Positions 9,448 to 18,394 of a stretch of 64,000 bases of DNA are shown here, piece by piece. Positions within the stretch are counted from its first letter, which is position 1, and each line of letters opens with the position of its first letter. Source of the stretch: Lachnospiraceae bacterium (GTDB lineage Bacteria; Bacillota; Clostridia; Lachnospirales; Lachnospiraceae); NCBI GenBank assembly GCA_910574745.1, contig CAJTCE010000001.1, positions 62,001 to 126,000 on the forward strand, read 5' to 3'. Under the pieces are notes generated by a model. That model saw only the letters and a program-made list of their open reading frames with translations. It searched no databases and was not told where the DNA came from. A program made the position numbers and the translations under genes.

Positions 9448-10587
9448 TCAATATTTTCTAATGGAAAATCTATCCGCCAAAAGCAGCCAGTTAGCCCGAA
9501 ACAGCTTCATGATCTGCCAGTAACCCATTCCTCTCAAATCAAATTCTCTTACCAGATTAAATTTTGCTTCCATGCTGCGTACATCCTCAAACCATACCTC
9601 ATGCTCCAGGCCGTCTTTTACATACCGGAAATAAGGAGACATTGCAGTTGTATCAAATTGAATCTGGGCGTTGTTATCAATGGCAAGCCTTATGGCTTCC
9701 ATATTTCCGATGGTTTTTGCCGCCGTAACGCCTTGTTCAAAAGGAAGCGTCCAGTCGTAGCCGTAATTGGGAATCCCCATATTAATTTTATATGCCGGAA
9801 TTCTTGTAAGGGCATATTCCACAACTTCCCGAACCTTGTTAACAGGTGCTACCGCCATAGGAGGACCGTAGGTATATCCCCATTCATAGGTCATTAAAAG
9901 CACTTTATCTGCGGCTTCTCCCAAAAGGGCATAATTCTTTCCCGCATATAAAAGCCCCGGCTGATCATCAGATGTCTTCGGTGCCAGTGCAACGGATACC
10001 GGATAACCGATTTCATTTATGGCAAGGCGCACATTTGCCACAAATTCCGCAAATGCGACAGCATCCTCTGCCAGAATATATTCAAAATCAATATCTACGC
10101 CCCGAAAGCCTTTTTCCTGCACTGTCTGCACCAATTGTCCAATCAGATTTTCCCGTGCATCGGGATTGTGAACCACACTGCTGATCAAATAATTGCTAAA
10201 CCGCCCGTCGGGTCCAAAGGGCGTCAAGGTAAGAACCGGCGAAGTTCCTCCGGCAATCGCCGCCTCAATCATGAAAGTATCGTCCAGCGTGGGAAAAATC
10301 AAATCTCCCTCCAAGGTAAATCCATAAGAAAAAACCGAAAGCTCGCTGAGATAGGGAAGGGTTGCATCCAACACATCCGGCTGGATAAAAGGGTATGCAT
10401 AACCGTTTACCTCCACGGTTTTTGCTGCCTGTCCCGATTCTCCCGTAGATAGCAACAGAGCCTGCCCTACGGCAAGCTCATAAGGATATTCCAATTGATT
10501 ATTGTATAGAATGGTATCTACAGACACGTATTTGGCTGCCGCAATGGAATCTACCGTATCGCCGGGATTTACAACATAAATTTCCAT
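9448..10587 (-). CDS. LysM domain glycoside hydrolase family 18 (SleL/YaaH-like)
   Basis: The 379-residue protein begins with a LysM domain (IYVVNPGDTVDSIAAAKYV, residues 2-46), which binds peptidoglycan or chitin-like glycans. A GH18 barrel follows, whose catalytic strand reads GVDIDFEYI near residue 160 (DxDxE). Later parts include KVLLMTYEWGYTYGPP and INMGIPNYGYDW. There is no signal peptide, as in the spore-coat enzymes YaaH and SleL that hydrolyse cortex fragments during germination; a spore role is therefore inferred. One LysM is present where SleL often has two. The upstream ribosome binding site is weak (AAGAGA). It lies next to a deletion-scarred region to its right-hand side in transcription. 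Confidence 0.85.
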   Translation of the reverse strand: MEIYVVNPGDTVDSIAAAKYVSVDTILYNNQLEYPYELAVGQALLLSTGESGQAAKTVEVNGYAYPFIQPDVLDATLPYLSELSVFSYGFTLEGDLIFPTLDDTFMIEAAIAGGTSPVLTLTPFGPDGRFSNYLISSVVHNPDARENLIGQLVQTVQEKGFRGVDIDFEYILAEDAVAFAEFVANVRLAINEIGYPVSVALAPKTSDDQPGLLYAGKNYALLGEAADKVLLMTYEWGYTYGPPMAVAPVNKVREVVEYALTRIPAYKINMGIPNYGYDWTLPFEQGVTAAKTIGNMEAIRLAIDNNAQIQFDTTAMSPYFRYVKDGLEHEVWFEDVRSMEAKFNLVREFDLRGMGYWQIMKLFRANWLLLADRFSIRKY

Positions 10588-10691
10588 AAGATTCTCTTTT
10601 TTATTTATTATATGTCATTTATGCCGCAAGTTTCTAACTAAAGATTTTTCCCATAGCTGCTTTTATCCCCGGTACTTTACCGTAAAATCGG

Positions 10692-12098
10692 TCACTCCTG
10701 ACCATCCCAGCAATAAGTACACAGTTTACATCTTTCAAGACCCGTTGCATCCAGCATATCATCCAGCCTGTTATATCTTAAAGTGGTAAAATTCAACTCC
10801 TTCCGGATTTCCTCTATCATATTTTCATATTTTTCGGTTTCTGGATTCGCATATTCCTTTAAAACTTCATCGGTCACATCTCCATTCTCAAGACGCTCAA
10901 TAACCCTTCTGGCAATCAGATCCATTTCCGAAGAGGAACGTGAAAAATTGAGATATTTGCATCCGAACAAAAGAGGCGGACATGCCGGGCGGATATGTAC
11001 TTCTTTCGCTCCGCTCTGATATAAAAATTCCGTAGTCTCCCGAAGCTGGGTGCCTCTTACAATAGAATCATCTATCAGCAAAAGGCTCTTATCCTTAATT
11101 AAATCATCCACCGCCAAAAGCTTCATTTTGGCAATAAGATTTCTTTTGCTCTGAATAGTAGGCATAAAAGAACGGGGCCATGTAGGCGTATATTTAATAA
11201 AAGGTCTGGAAAAAGGAATGCCTGATTCATTTGCATATCCTACCGCATGTGCCGTTCCCGAATCCGGCACTCCCGCAACAATGTCCGGCTTTACATTATC
11301 CCTGTCCGCCATCTTAGCTCCACAGTTATAACGCATCTGCTCCACACTGACGCCTTCATAGCTGCTTGCGGGATAACCGTAATAAACCCAGAGGAAGGTA
11401 CAGATTTTCATATCTTTATTGGGATTTACCAAGGTAAGGCACTTATCATAAGATATGACCACTACTTCGCCGGGGCCTAACTCCTTATAATCGGAATACC
11501 CCAGATTCTTATAGGCAAAATCCTCAAAGGAAGCACAAAAAGCGTCCTCCTTTCTTCCTATAACAACCGGCGTTCTTCCGTATTCATCCCTGGCGGCATA
11601 AATCCCTTTTTCATTCATCAAAAGCAAGGACAGGGAACCATCCACTGCACCCAGAGCATATTTAATTCCTTCCACAAGATTGTCTTTTTGATTGATAAGA
11701 GCCGCCACCAATTCTGTAGCATTGATTTCTCCTCCGCTCATTTCCAGAAAATGGGCGTGGCCCGTTTTAAAAAGCTCCTGAATTAATTCATTGATATTAT
11801 TAATTTTACTGATTGTAGCAATTGCATACGTGCCATGATGGGAACGCACCAATAAAGGCTGCGGCTCGTAATCGGATATACACCCGATTCCCATATTTCC
11901 ACGCATTTCGTGAATATCCTTGTCAAATTTTGTCCTGAAAGGAGAATTTTCGATATTGTGAATAGCTCTGTTAAATCCAGCCTCTCCGTATACCGTCATT
12001 CCACCTCTTCTTGTACCTAAATGGGAATGGTAATCAATTCCGAAAAACAAATCGAAAACGCAATCCTGTTTAGACGCTACGCCAAAAAAACCGCCCAT
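10692..12098 (-). CDS. Amidophosphoribosyltransferase-like protein lacking the N-terminal Cys
   Basis: The 468-residue protein aligns by eye with PurF over its whole length: an Ntn-type glutaminase half, then a phosphoribosyltransferase half with KSLLLIDDSIVRGTQLRETT near residue 330, the PRPP loop. C-terminal CKLCTYC (C457, C460, C463) fits the 4Fe-4S site of Bacillus-type PurF. However, it begins MGGFFGVAS where PurF has a processed or N-terminal Cys-Gly-(V/I)-F-G, and DYHSHLGTRRGG replaces the usual HSLQHRGQE. The glutaminase nucleophile is thus missing. It may use ammonia, or act as a PurF paralogue with another role. AAAGGA precedes the ATG, and a promoter is listed at 12186-12215. No other purine gene is adjacent. 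Confidence 0.8.
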   Translation of the reverse strand: MGGFFGVASKQDCVFDLFFGIDYHSHLGTRRGGMTVYGEAGFNRAIHNIENSPFRTKFDKDIHEMRGNMGIGCISDYEPQPLLVRSHHGTYAIATISKINNINELIQELFKTGHAHFLEMSGGEINATELVAALINQKDNLVEGIKYALGAVDGSLSLLLMNEKGIYAARDEYGRTPVVIGRKEDAFCASFEDFAYKNLGYSDYKELGPGEVVVISYDKCLTLVNPNKDMKICTFLWVYYGYPASSYEGVSVEQMRYNCGAKMADRDNVKPDIVAGVPDSGTAHAVGYANESGIPFSRPFIKYTPTWPRSFMPTIQSKRNLIAKMKLLAVDDLIKDKSLLLIDDSIVRGTQLRETTEFLYQSGAKEVHIRPACPPLLFGCKYLNFSRSSSEMDLIARRVIERLENGDVTDEVLKEYANPETEKYENMIEEIRKELNFTTLRYNRLDDMLDATGLERCKLCTYCWDGQE

Positions 12099-12185
12099 GT
12101 TTTTATCCTTTCCGCCAACTTTTAGCTAAATATATTACTATGGTATGCGAACAGAAAAATCCCTCAAAATTTCTGCCACGGGTTT

Positions 12186-12215
12186 ATTATACAATGAAAG
12201 GATTCCGTTTCGCAA
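12186..12215 (-). promoter_or_regulatory. Promoter of the PurF-like gene
   Basis: On the minus strand TTGCGA (12210-12215) and TATAAT (12186-12191) are 18 bases apart. This is a strong housekeeping-type promoter about 90 bases before the ATG at 12098. Confidence 0.65.
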
Positions 12216-12379
12216 CAGAAACAGGATTTTCACGATCGATGCCGCTCCTCTGATACACCTAAACACGGAGAAGATTATCCGGGAATAACCCCTGCCATAC
12301 ATATTGGTTTTCTGGATTATCCCCCTCTTTTAAAAATATCCGGAATTTTATGCCGCATACAAAGCGGTAGGCAAAAGCC

Positions 12380-12787
12380 ATGCCGGAACTTTACGCGGAC
12401 GGAAAAATTGACTCCGAAGCCTATTATCGTTCCTATGTTGATACTTATTTGCAAAGAGATATTTGTAATCTTGCCCAGGTTGCCGATGAAATGCAGTTTT
12501 ATAATTTCATGACAGTTGTTGCAACCCATACATCAAAGCCAGTTGTGTACAAAGAACCGACGGATGCTGCAGGCGTCTTTGCTCCTACGTCAAAAAAGTG
12601 GCTGTCTATGTTGGCATCGTCCCATATAATTGCACTTGTACAGCCCTACCATAACAATATACTGAAACGTGTTGTAAAAATGTCCCTTCTCCATTTTGGG
12701 GATACGGGTCTTGCAGCTTCGGTATATGCCGGTCTGGCTGCTTTAATATGGCTGAATTGCAAAGCAGCTTTTCCTAATTACATTTGA
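12380..12787 (+). pseudogene. DUF4143-type ATPase, central remnant
   Basis: The frame carries typical DUF4143 ATPase blocks: MPELYADGKIDSEAYYRSYV, DTYLQRDICNLAQVADEMQF, PTSKKWLSMLASSHIIALVQ and PYHNNILKRVVKMSLLHF, then DTGLA. The P-loop N-terminus and the C-terminal nuclease-like half are both missing. After DTGLAASVYAG the sequence no longer resembles the family, and a stop lies just upstream of the first ATG, which has no ribosome binding site. It is a remnant, overlapping the end of the convergent gene by ten bases. Whether it shares an origin with the fragment at 2433-2882 cannot be decided because the two cover different parts of the protein. Confidence 0.75.
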
Positions 12788-15045
12788 TAAAACAGCAGGT
12801 TATCATTCAACTCTTCCGTAATTTCTCCGCCTGCCTGGGTGTACTTATTGTACAGTCCGGTGTACCTTTGCAGCTTCTTTGTCGTTTCCGCCTCAAACTT
12901 CGTAATGGAGGTCTGGTACAACGGATTAGCCTTTAATTCATCACGGACAGCCTTTACAAAAGGACAATAACGGATCAGAATATCCCTCGCAATCTTATTA
13001 AGCCTGAAGCTTCCCTTGGATTCAAACTTGATCCAGTTGATATAATCCTTTACAAATACCTCCCGGTAATTATTCTTTGCCTGTGCCAGAGTGCCCTTAA
13101 GCTTCTCTTTGGCCTCTGTAGACAAATCACGGTTATTGCGATAAAACTGAATATAGGTACAATATTCCGCCGTAAGGGATTTTTCCCTTACATCGTTCCA
13201 GTGAACGCCTTCCAGCCTACGGCACATTTCCCAACGATACCGGGCGATTGTTTCAAGCATCAGCTCATTCAAATCAACGGCAGTGAAAACAGGGAACATA
13301 AAACGTGCCGGCGTATCGCTCTTTACGCCTGATATTTCCTGCCACATCATAGCTTTTATTCCCGCATTGGGCATCAGTACAATGTCGGGCAGGATTTCCT
13401 TCATAATCCTGTCGCTGTTTACGCCCTTTGCCGGGTCTGAGAATGGCACTTCACGGTAAAATATGGAATAATCCAGTTTTCTGATTTCATTTAATGCTTC
13501 TTCCAGCTTTTCAGCCGTTACCAGCATCTTCTCAATGGAATTGAGCAGGTCATTTTCACATAAAACGGGACAAAATGTAGAAATCTTACCATAAGTAGTC
13601 TTGTTAACCGTTGCAAACATATTCTGGATTTCAAATTCAACCCGCTTATTGCGGTCTTCGAAGTATTCCGGTATCTGCTCCTTGGTAATCTTCCCGTTTT
13701 TATATAAATCCGCCAAATGAGAAGAATAACTCATATCAAACTGGTTTTTAGAAGGCTCCTTCTCTCCTCTGTAAATACATTTGAGCCATTCATAAATCGT
13801 ATAGATATGCTCCGAACTACAAACATCCAAATGGGCACACAACTCATAAAGAGCTTTTGCATGCTCCTCTCCCACATAGGATAAATCCATAAAGCCGAAA
13901 TTCAAAAACATTTCCAGAACCGGAGTCAGCGTGCTTTCATCCTGTACCGCACGCATAAAGACCTTATAGTAAATCTCATAAAATACTGTGGTAATACTCC
14001 TTCTAAGGGAATATGCATCCTTATCGCTGGATAACATATCCGGAAGGTTTCTATAGGCAATGATCCGTTCGCTGATATTTTCCATCTCATCATACTCGTA
14101 GCCGGCGTATTTGAGTATATGATTCAAAGCGTCTACCGTAGTAATATCCATTTCCATTCTTGCAGTTCCGCCTTCTGCAGAATTCGCCATATCTCCGGCA
14201 TAATCATAGGTATTAAATTCCTTTAAACGCCTTTGGACTAATTTCTCATCATAAATATTGACCTTTTCGGCAAATTTAATAATCAGATTGATCTTTTCCT
14301 TCACATCTGCAATTTCATATTTTTTCTTATACATCTGAATCGATAGATCAAAATATAGCTTAAAGAGGTCATTTCTGGATTCAGTCAGCAAGATATCTTT
14401 ATTATAAGATAAATAAGACTCCATCTCCCTGATACCTTGTGCAAATCGACGCATCTGGGCTGCCGCTTCCATAATGGCTCCGACTGTAAGCCCGTCATCC
14501 TTTTCCATTAGCTGTAAATATTCCTGCATATAGGTCTTTACCAGGCTCATGCTGTTATTTACTTCCCACGCTTCCGCCTTATGCTGCATAACCAGCGGAT
14601 TAAAATGCTCTATACCGGAAAAGCTCTGGCCCTCCACTTTATACTTACTGCAAAATGTCACATAATCGTTATACGTATTTTCCACAAACATATGGAACTG
14701 ACGGGCTTTACTGTACAAATCCGAATAGAGAGTCAGCAAATTGTGTCTCTGCTCAATTGCAGTCCTCAGGAATATGTTACGGATTTTTTCCTGCCCTGTC
14801 AGTATGTTCATCAAGTCCTTTGTGTTTTCACAAACAAAGGCTGCCAATGTGGCGTCCTCGCCCACAACATAATCGCACAAAAATATATCCTTTTCTAAAA
14901 TACCGATGATCGCGTTTTTTTCCAACCGCACTTCAGAAAAATCAAATTTCAGTATTACAGTACCCTCCTGTACCAGATACCAATACTTTACCTTGTCATT
15001 TTTTTTGGCAATAACCTGCCCGCTCTGAACTTTTATAATCTTCAT
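12778..15045 (-). CDS. Large protein with cyclic-nucleotide-binding-like N-terminus, unknown function
   Basis: This 755-residue soluble protein opens with about 110 residues that look like a cNMP-binding (CRP-type) beta-roll: GQVIAKKNDKVKYWYLVQEG, then a GILEKDIFLCDYVVGED-like turn. The remaining 640 residues are predicted almost wholly helical by eye, rich in Glu, Lys, Tyr and Met, with no transmembrane segment, DNA-binding motif or enzyme signature I recognise. I recall similar uncharacterised proteins in Lachnospiraceae but cannot name a family. ATG 15045 follows GAGAGG at seven bases; the frame extends to 15096 without a better site. A TATACT box at 15203-15208 may belong to its promoter. 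It lies between the PurF-like gene and the restriction cassette. Confidence 0.55.
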   Translation of the reverse strand: MKIIKVQSGQVIAKKNDKVKYWYLVQEGTVILKFDFSEVRLEKNAIIGILEKDIFLCDYVVGEDATLAAFVCENTKDLMNILTGQEKIRNIFLRTAIEQRHNLLTLYSDLYSKARQFHMFVENTYNDYVTFCSKYKVEGQSFSGIEHFNPLVMQHKAEAWEVNNSMSLVKTYMQEYLQLMEKDDGLTVGAIMEAAAQMRRFAQGIREMESYLSYNKDILLTESRNDLFKLYFDLSIQMYKKKYEIADVKEKINLIIKFAEKVNIYDEKLVQRRLKEFNTYDYAGDMANSAEGGTARMEMDITTVDALNHILKYAGYEYDEMENISERIIAYRNLPDMLSSDKDAYSLRRSITTVFYEIYYKVFMRAVQDESTLTPVLEMFLNFGFMDLSYVGEEHAKALYELCAHLDVCSSEHIYTIYEWLKCIYRGEKEPSKNQFDMSYSSHLADLYKNGKITKEQIPEYFEDRNKRVEFEIQNMFATVNKTTYGKISTFCPVLCENDLLNSIEKMLVTAEKLEEALNEIRKLDYSIFYREVPFSDPAKGVNSDRIMKEILPDIVLMPNAGIKAMMWQEISGVKSDTPARFMFPVFTAVDLNELMLETIARYRWEMCRRLEGVHWNDVREKSLTAEYCTYIQFYRNNRDLSTEAKEKLKGTLAQAKNNYREVFVKDYINWIKFESKGSFRLNKIARDILIRYCPFVKAVRDELKANPLYQTSITKFEAETTKKLQRYTGLYNKYTQAGGEITEELNDNLLFYQM

Positions 15046-15248
15046 ATTAATCCTCTCAATTGTCTCTCTATCTTTACTGCTCGATGTCATTTTCACTTTA
15101 TAAGTCCGGTCATTCCCTTATCCCGCTTTCAGATAAATCATTGTTCCTAACTGCTTCGGATACCCTTGCACCTTTATGTCCTCCTTTGCCCCTTATGCTG
15201 TAAGTATATCACAATTATTAACGTAAAAAAACCTGCAGAACTATAAGA

Positions 15249-16250
15249 CTATATTCCCATTTCCAATATAAACAATAATTCTTTACTGGAATTTTTGTTT
15301 TCTTTGCCGGTTACCTGATAATTGTATTTTTTTCTTTTGATTTCAACCCTTCCATATTTTGTTAACATTACCTCAATCTCCTCCGGTTCCGGCCGGATGC
15401 GGGTATTCTGACTTAAAACCACGTATCCGGTTTTACCGACAAGCTTTTGAATCAGTCTGTCCATATTATCCAGAAAATCCGCTTTCCTGGTAAAATCCGT
15501 ATGCTGTTTTTTCTTATCAAACATTTCATCGAACAAACCATAAAAAGCATCATAATTGTTCATTGTTGACGGATAGGGCGGATCCATATAGACGACATCC
15601 ACATGATCAATCTTTTTTGTCATTTCAAATGCATCGCAATGATATGCCTTACAGTCCTGTCCTTGAAACACAGCTGCATTATATTCCTCAAAGTTTTCTC
15701 TCATATGGCTTTCAAAGGACTGGTTATGATAAGCTCTTTTTCTCTTATATTTCTTATAGCTGTAATCCTCATCCCGAAGCTTCTGTATCTGATTCCAAGG
15801 AACATTCATCCTGGAATAAGGCAGCTTGCGAATCATTGCCCTTCTCATTAAAGCCAAAAACAGATATTTTTCATTATCCTTTAGTTGTTCGGAAACAGCC
15901 GCTAATTTCCCCAGCTCCTGCACTTCTTCCCGATAGTACAGACGCTCCGACAAAAACGAAAATTTGTCAGTCAATTCCCGGACTCTTGCTTCATCTGCCT
16001 TTTTGTCAAATACAGACAGTCCCAAAATCTTATCCTCATTTTCGATCATCGCCTTGGCTATCACATAGTCCGCATATAAAATATCATTTGAAATCACGGA
16101 ATATCCATTGGCCTTTAATGCATATGAAACCGAGCATCCACCGGCAAATATATCCAAAACAGTGCCTTTCTTTACAGGCATTTCTTCTATGATCCAGTTA
16201 ACCAACTTCTCTTTGTTTCCTATGTAATTTACCTTTGGATACTTTGCCAT
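15249..16250 (-). CDS. DNA adenine methyltransferase (D12 / Dam class)
   Basis: The 333-residue protein is an N6-adenine methyltransferase with class-alpha motif order: motif X VNYIGNKEKLVNWI at the N-terminus, motif I TVLDIFAGGCSVSYAL near residue 30, a target-recognition region, and motif IV VVYMDPPYPS near residue 220. The start lies 53 bases inside the cytosine methyltransferase gene and is preceded by GGAGG within that gene, so the genes are coupled. Together with the m5C enzyme it is expected to protect the two strands of one restriction site, which would be asymmetric. The specificity cannot be read from sequence. Confidence 0.9.
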   Translation of the reverse strand: MAKYPKVNYIGNKEKLVNWIIEEMPVKKGTVLDIFAGGCSVSYALKANGYSVISNDILYADYVIAKAMIENEDKILGLSVFDKKADEARVRELTDKFSFLSERLYYREEVQELGKLAAVSEQLKDNEKYLFLALMRRAMIRKLPYSRMNVPWNQIQKLRDEDYSYKKYKRKRAYHNQSFESHMRENFEEYNAAVFQGQDCKAYHCDAFEMTKKIDHVDVVYMDPPYPSTMNNYDAFYGLFDEMFDKKKQHTDFTRKADFLDNMDRLIQKLVGKTGYVVLSQNTRIRPEPEEIEVMLTKYGRVEIKRKKYNYQVTGKENKNSSKELLFILEMGI

Positions 16251-17244
16251 GATCCAGTGCCTCCTCTACCTGCAAAGCAATCTGATATGCCAATTTAGGT
16301 GGCACCGCATTACCAATCTGCTGCTGTATCTGAATAGAGCTGCCTTCAAATATAAAATCATCCGGGAAGGATTGGATTCGCGCCAGTTCCCTCGCTGTTA
16401 AGGCTCTATTCTGTTCATAATGAAATATTTTTCTCATATCCCCGGTCACACATACCGATGGCTTTTTGCTGTCATACCGGATATATTTTCTGATATCTCC
16501 CGATTTCGGCCTTAGTTCCTCCGGAATATCCGTCCGGTCCCCGCCGTCTTTGATATAGCTCATCTTTTGAAGCATCTGCGCACTATGCTTCATCGCCCTG
16601 TGGTTGGGAATATCGCTGTCTTGTCCGCTTTCCAGTCTGGGCAAATCTTCAATCACGTCCCTGACCGTAAATACCTCGGAGGATTTTGCCGGATAAACAA
16701 ACTCTGTGGAAACATCCTCCCTGATTCCCACTGCTACAAGCCGCCTTCTCTCCTGGGCCACTCCGAAATCAACGCTGTTCAGCACCTCATATTTTACCTT
16801 ATAGCCGCACCCCGCATTTTCAAATGCCTTTATTACCTCCCTAATGGTCTGCCCCCTAAGATGGGTCGCCATTGTGGCAACGTTTTCCATAACAAACATT
16901 TTAGGCTTTACCCATGCTACAAACCGGACAAATTCCTTAAACAGTCCGTTCCGCTCATCCTCCATAAAGGTTCGTCCTATATTCCCCGCAATGGAAAATC
17001 CCTGACAGGGGGGCCCGCCGATAATCACATCCACTTCCTGACCGCCGGTTAACCGGGATATTTCGTCATTATCAATATTTCTGATATCTTCTATAACCAG
17101 TTTATGGTCGGAAAAATTCCGTTTATAGGTCTTTGCAAAGTCGGCATTGAGCTCAACCGAAAAAACATTATCAAAACCGGCCTGTTCAAAGCCTAAGGAT
17201 AGGCCCCCTGCTCCGCAGAACAAGTCTACATATTTATACGCCAT
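16198..17244 (-). CDS. C5-cytosine DNA methyltransferase
   Basis: The 348-residue protein has all the main m5C motifs in order: I YVDLFCGAGGLSLGFEQAGF at the N-terminus, IV GGPPCQGFS near residue 75 with the catalytic Cys, VI MENV, VIII QERRRL, a variable target-recognition region, IX RELARIQSFPDDF and X QIGNAVPP. It transfers a methyl group from SAM to cytosine in duplex DNA. ATG 17244 is preceded by GGAGG at eight bases and gives the canonical N-terminus; the start overlaps the end of the HNH nuclease gene by 11 bases. It is the middle gene of the restriction-modification cassette. Confidence 0.93.
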   Translation of the reverse strand: MAYKYVDLFCGAGGLSLGFEQAGFDNVFSVELNADFAKTYKRNFSDHKLVIEDIRNIDNDEISRLTGGQEVDVIIGGPPCQGFSIAGNIGRTFMEDERNGLFKEFVRFVAWVKPKMFVMENVATMATHLRGQTIREVIKAFENAGCGYKVKYEVLNSVDFGVAQERRRLVAVGIREDVSTEFVYPAKSSEVFTVRDVIEDLPRLESGQDSDIPNHRAMKHSAQMLQKMSYIKDGGDRTDIPEELRPKSGDIRKYIRYDSKKPSVCVTGDMRKIFHYEQNRALTARELARIQSFPDDFIFEGSSIQIQQQIGNAVPPKLAYQIALQVEEALDHGKVSKGKLHRKQREVG

Positions 17245-18394
17245 AATTGGCTCCTCCATTTTTCTGTTCAAACAGATGCCTGTGGTAAGCAAGGTATCCC
17301 TTTCTTTTTTCGTTCAATATACTTGCATCCAGACTGTATTTCTCAAAATCAGCCCTTATGGATTCCGCCACCTGATTTCCAATCAGTATATGTCCGTCAT
17401 CCCCAAAAGAAATATCTTTTTTATCAAAATAGGAATCAACGGTAGGACTTAACAGTAAACTGTTATCCACATCATAAGCCTCGTCTTCCCTATGCTCCCT
17501 TAAGCAGTCTATTAAAGGCTTAATATGGGATGCAATCAAAGATTTATAGGGCTTCTTGTCCAGATAGCATACAACGTCTCCATAAACGGCTTTCGATTCT
17601 TCCTTTAGCTCGTCTTTGTAAATGCGGTGCTTTACGCCGTCACGCACAAAAGCTTCTTCAAAATCCTTATCCGCGATCTGCGGATCGTCCGCAAACCAGA
17701 ACCTTTCTTCGTATTTATCATATTTCAAATCCACAAACCGTTTTAAATAGCCGATCAGATGTGCGATCTGATTATACTTTCTTTCATCAAATCCGCTTAC
17801 AATGGCATACCGGTACTGCATATCCAATTCCTGTCTGGTAAGATACCCGGCGCTGTAATTGGATATATCCGTTACCATTAACGCCATTATATCATTCTTG
17901 GTCAAAGAACCGTTCTTATCTAACGTTTTTAAAAGGAAGTTCACATGCTTTAAATCCCTGTTGTCTACCGTTACATCGGAAGCTAAGGAAGAGCTTTCAT
18001 AAAATATTTTGGAAAAAATGATTTTTTTCTTTTCTTTATGGGTTTCCCGTATAAAAGACTTTACCAGAGGATGATAGCCCAATAACAGGGGATAGATAAA
18101 GCCGATCTTTACAAATTGGTTAATAACCTTCCTTGCAGAAAGGGACGCATCTTTTCCCTTGAATCCGGAAATATGTACAATCTGCTGCTGTAATTCTTTG
18201 TACAGCTCTGATTCTTTAAAATCATCGGCGCTTTGTGCATTTTCCTCCAAGGCGGTCTTGTTTTTATCTATAAACAATACGATGATATTTAAGCAGTTAT
18301 TAAATTTTGTCCCTGTAATATCCAGATGCGCCGCCGTGAATTTCCAGTAATTCTCATAAACCTCCACATCGCGCCTTTTCTTTGTGTTAGACAA
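17234..18394 (-). CDS. HNH-family type II restriction endonuclease (probable)
   Basis: The 386-residue protein carries an HNH_2-like domain at residues 270-330: a Cys (VCYLDKKPYKSL), then IASHIKPL with the first His, then DNSLLLSPTVDSYFDKKDISF with Asn and the second Asp/His-like position. The first 270 residues are helical and have no recognisable motif, fitting a target-recognition part. The start is a TTG with GGAGG eight bases upstream. Position directly before two methyltransferases, with overlapping genes, argues for a restriction enzyme. HphI, as I recall it, has the same trio of HNH nuclease, m5C and m6A methyltransferase. The second catalytic His is not obvious, so activity needs testing. 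Confidence 0.75.
   Translation of the reverse strand: MSNTKKRRDVEVYENYWKFTAAHLDITGTKFNNCLNIIVLFIDKNKTALEENAQSADDFKESELYKELQQQIVHISGFKGKDASLSARKVINQFVKIGFIYPLLLGYHPLVKSFIRETHKEKKKIIFSKIFYESSSLASDVTVDNRDLKHVNFLLKTLDKNGSLTKNDIMALMVTDISNYSAGYLTRQELDMQYRYAIVSGFDERKYNQIAHLIGYLKRFVDLKYDKYEERFWFADDPQIADKDFEEAFVRDGVKHRIYKDELKEESKAVYGDVVCYLDKKPYKSLIASHIKPLIDCLREHREDEAYDVDNSLLLSPTVDSYFDKKDISFGDDGHILIGNQVAESIRADFEKYSLDASILNEKRKGYLAYHRHLFEQKNGGANYGV

Noticed and set aside
8956-9897. 313-residue plus-strand frame
   Set aside because: Antisense to the radical SAM remnant and GH18 gene; no family resemblance.
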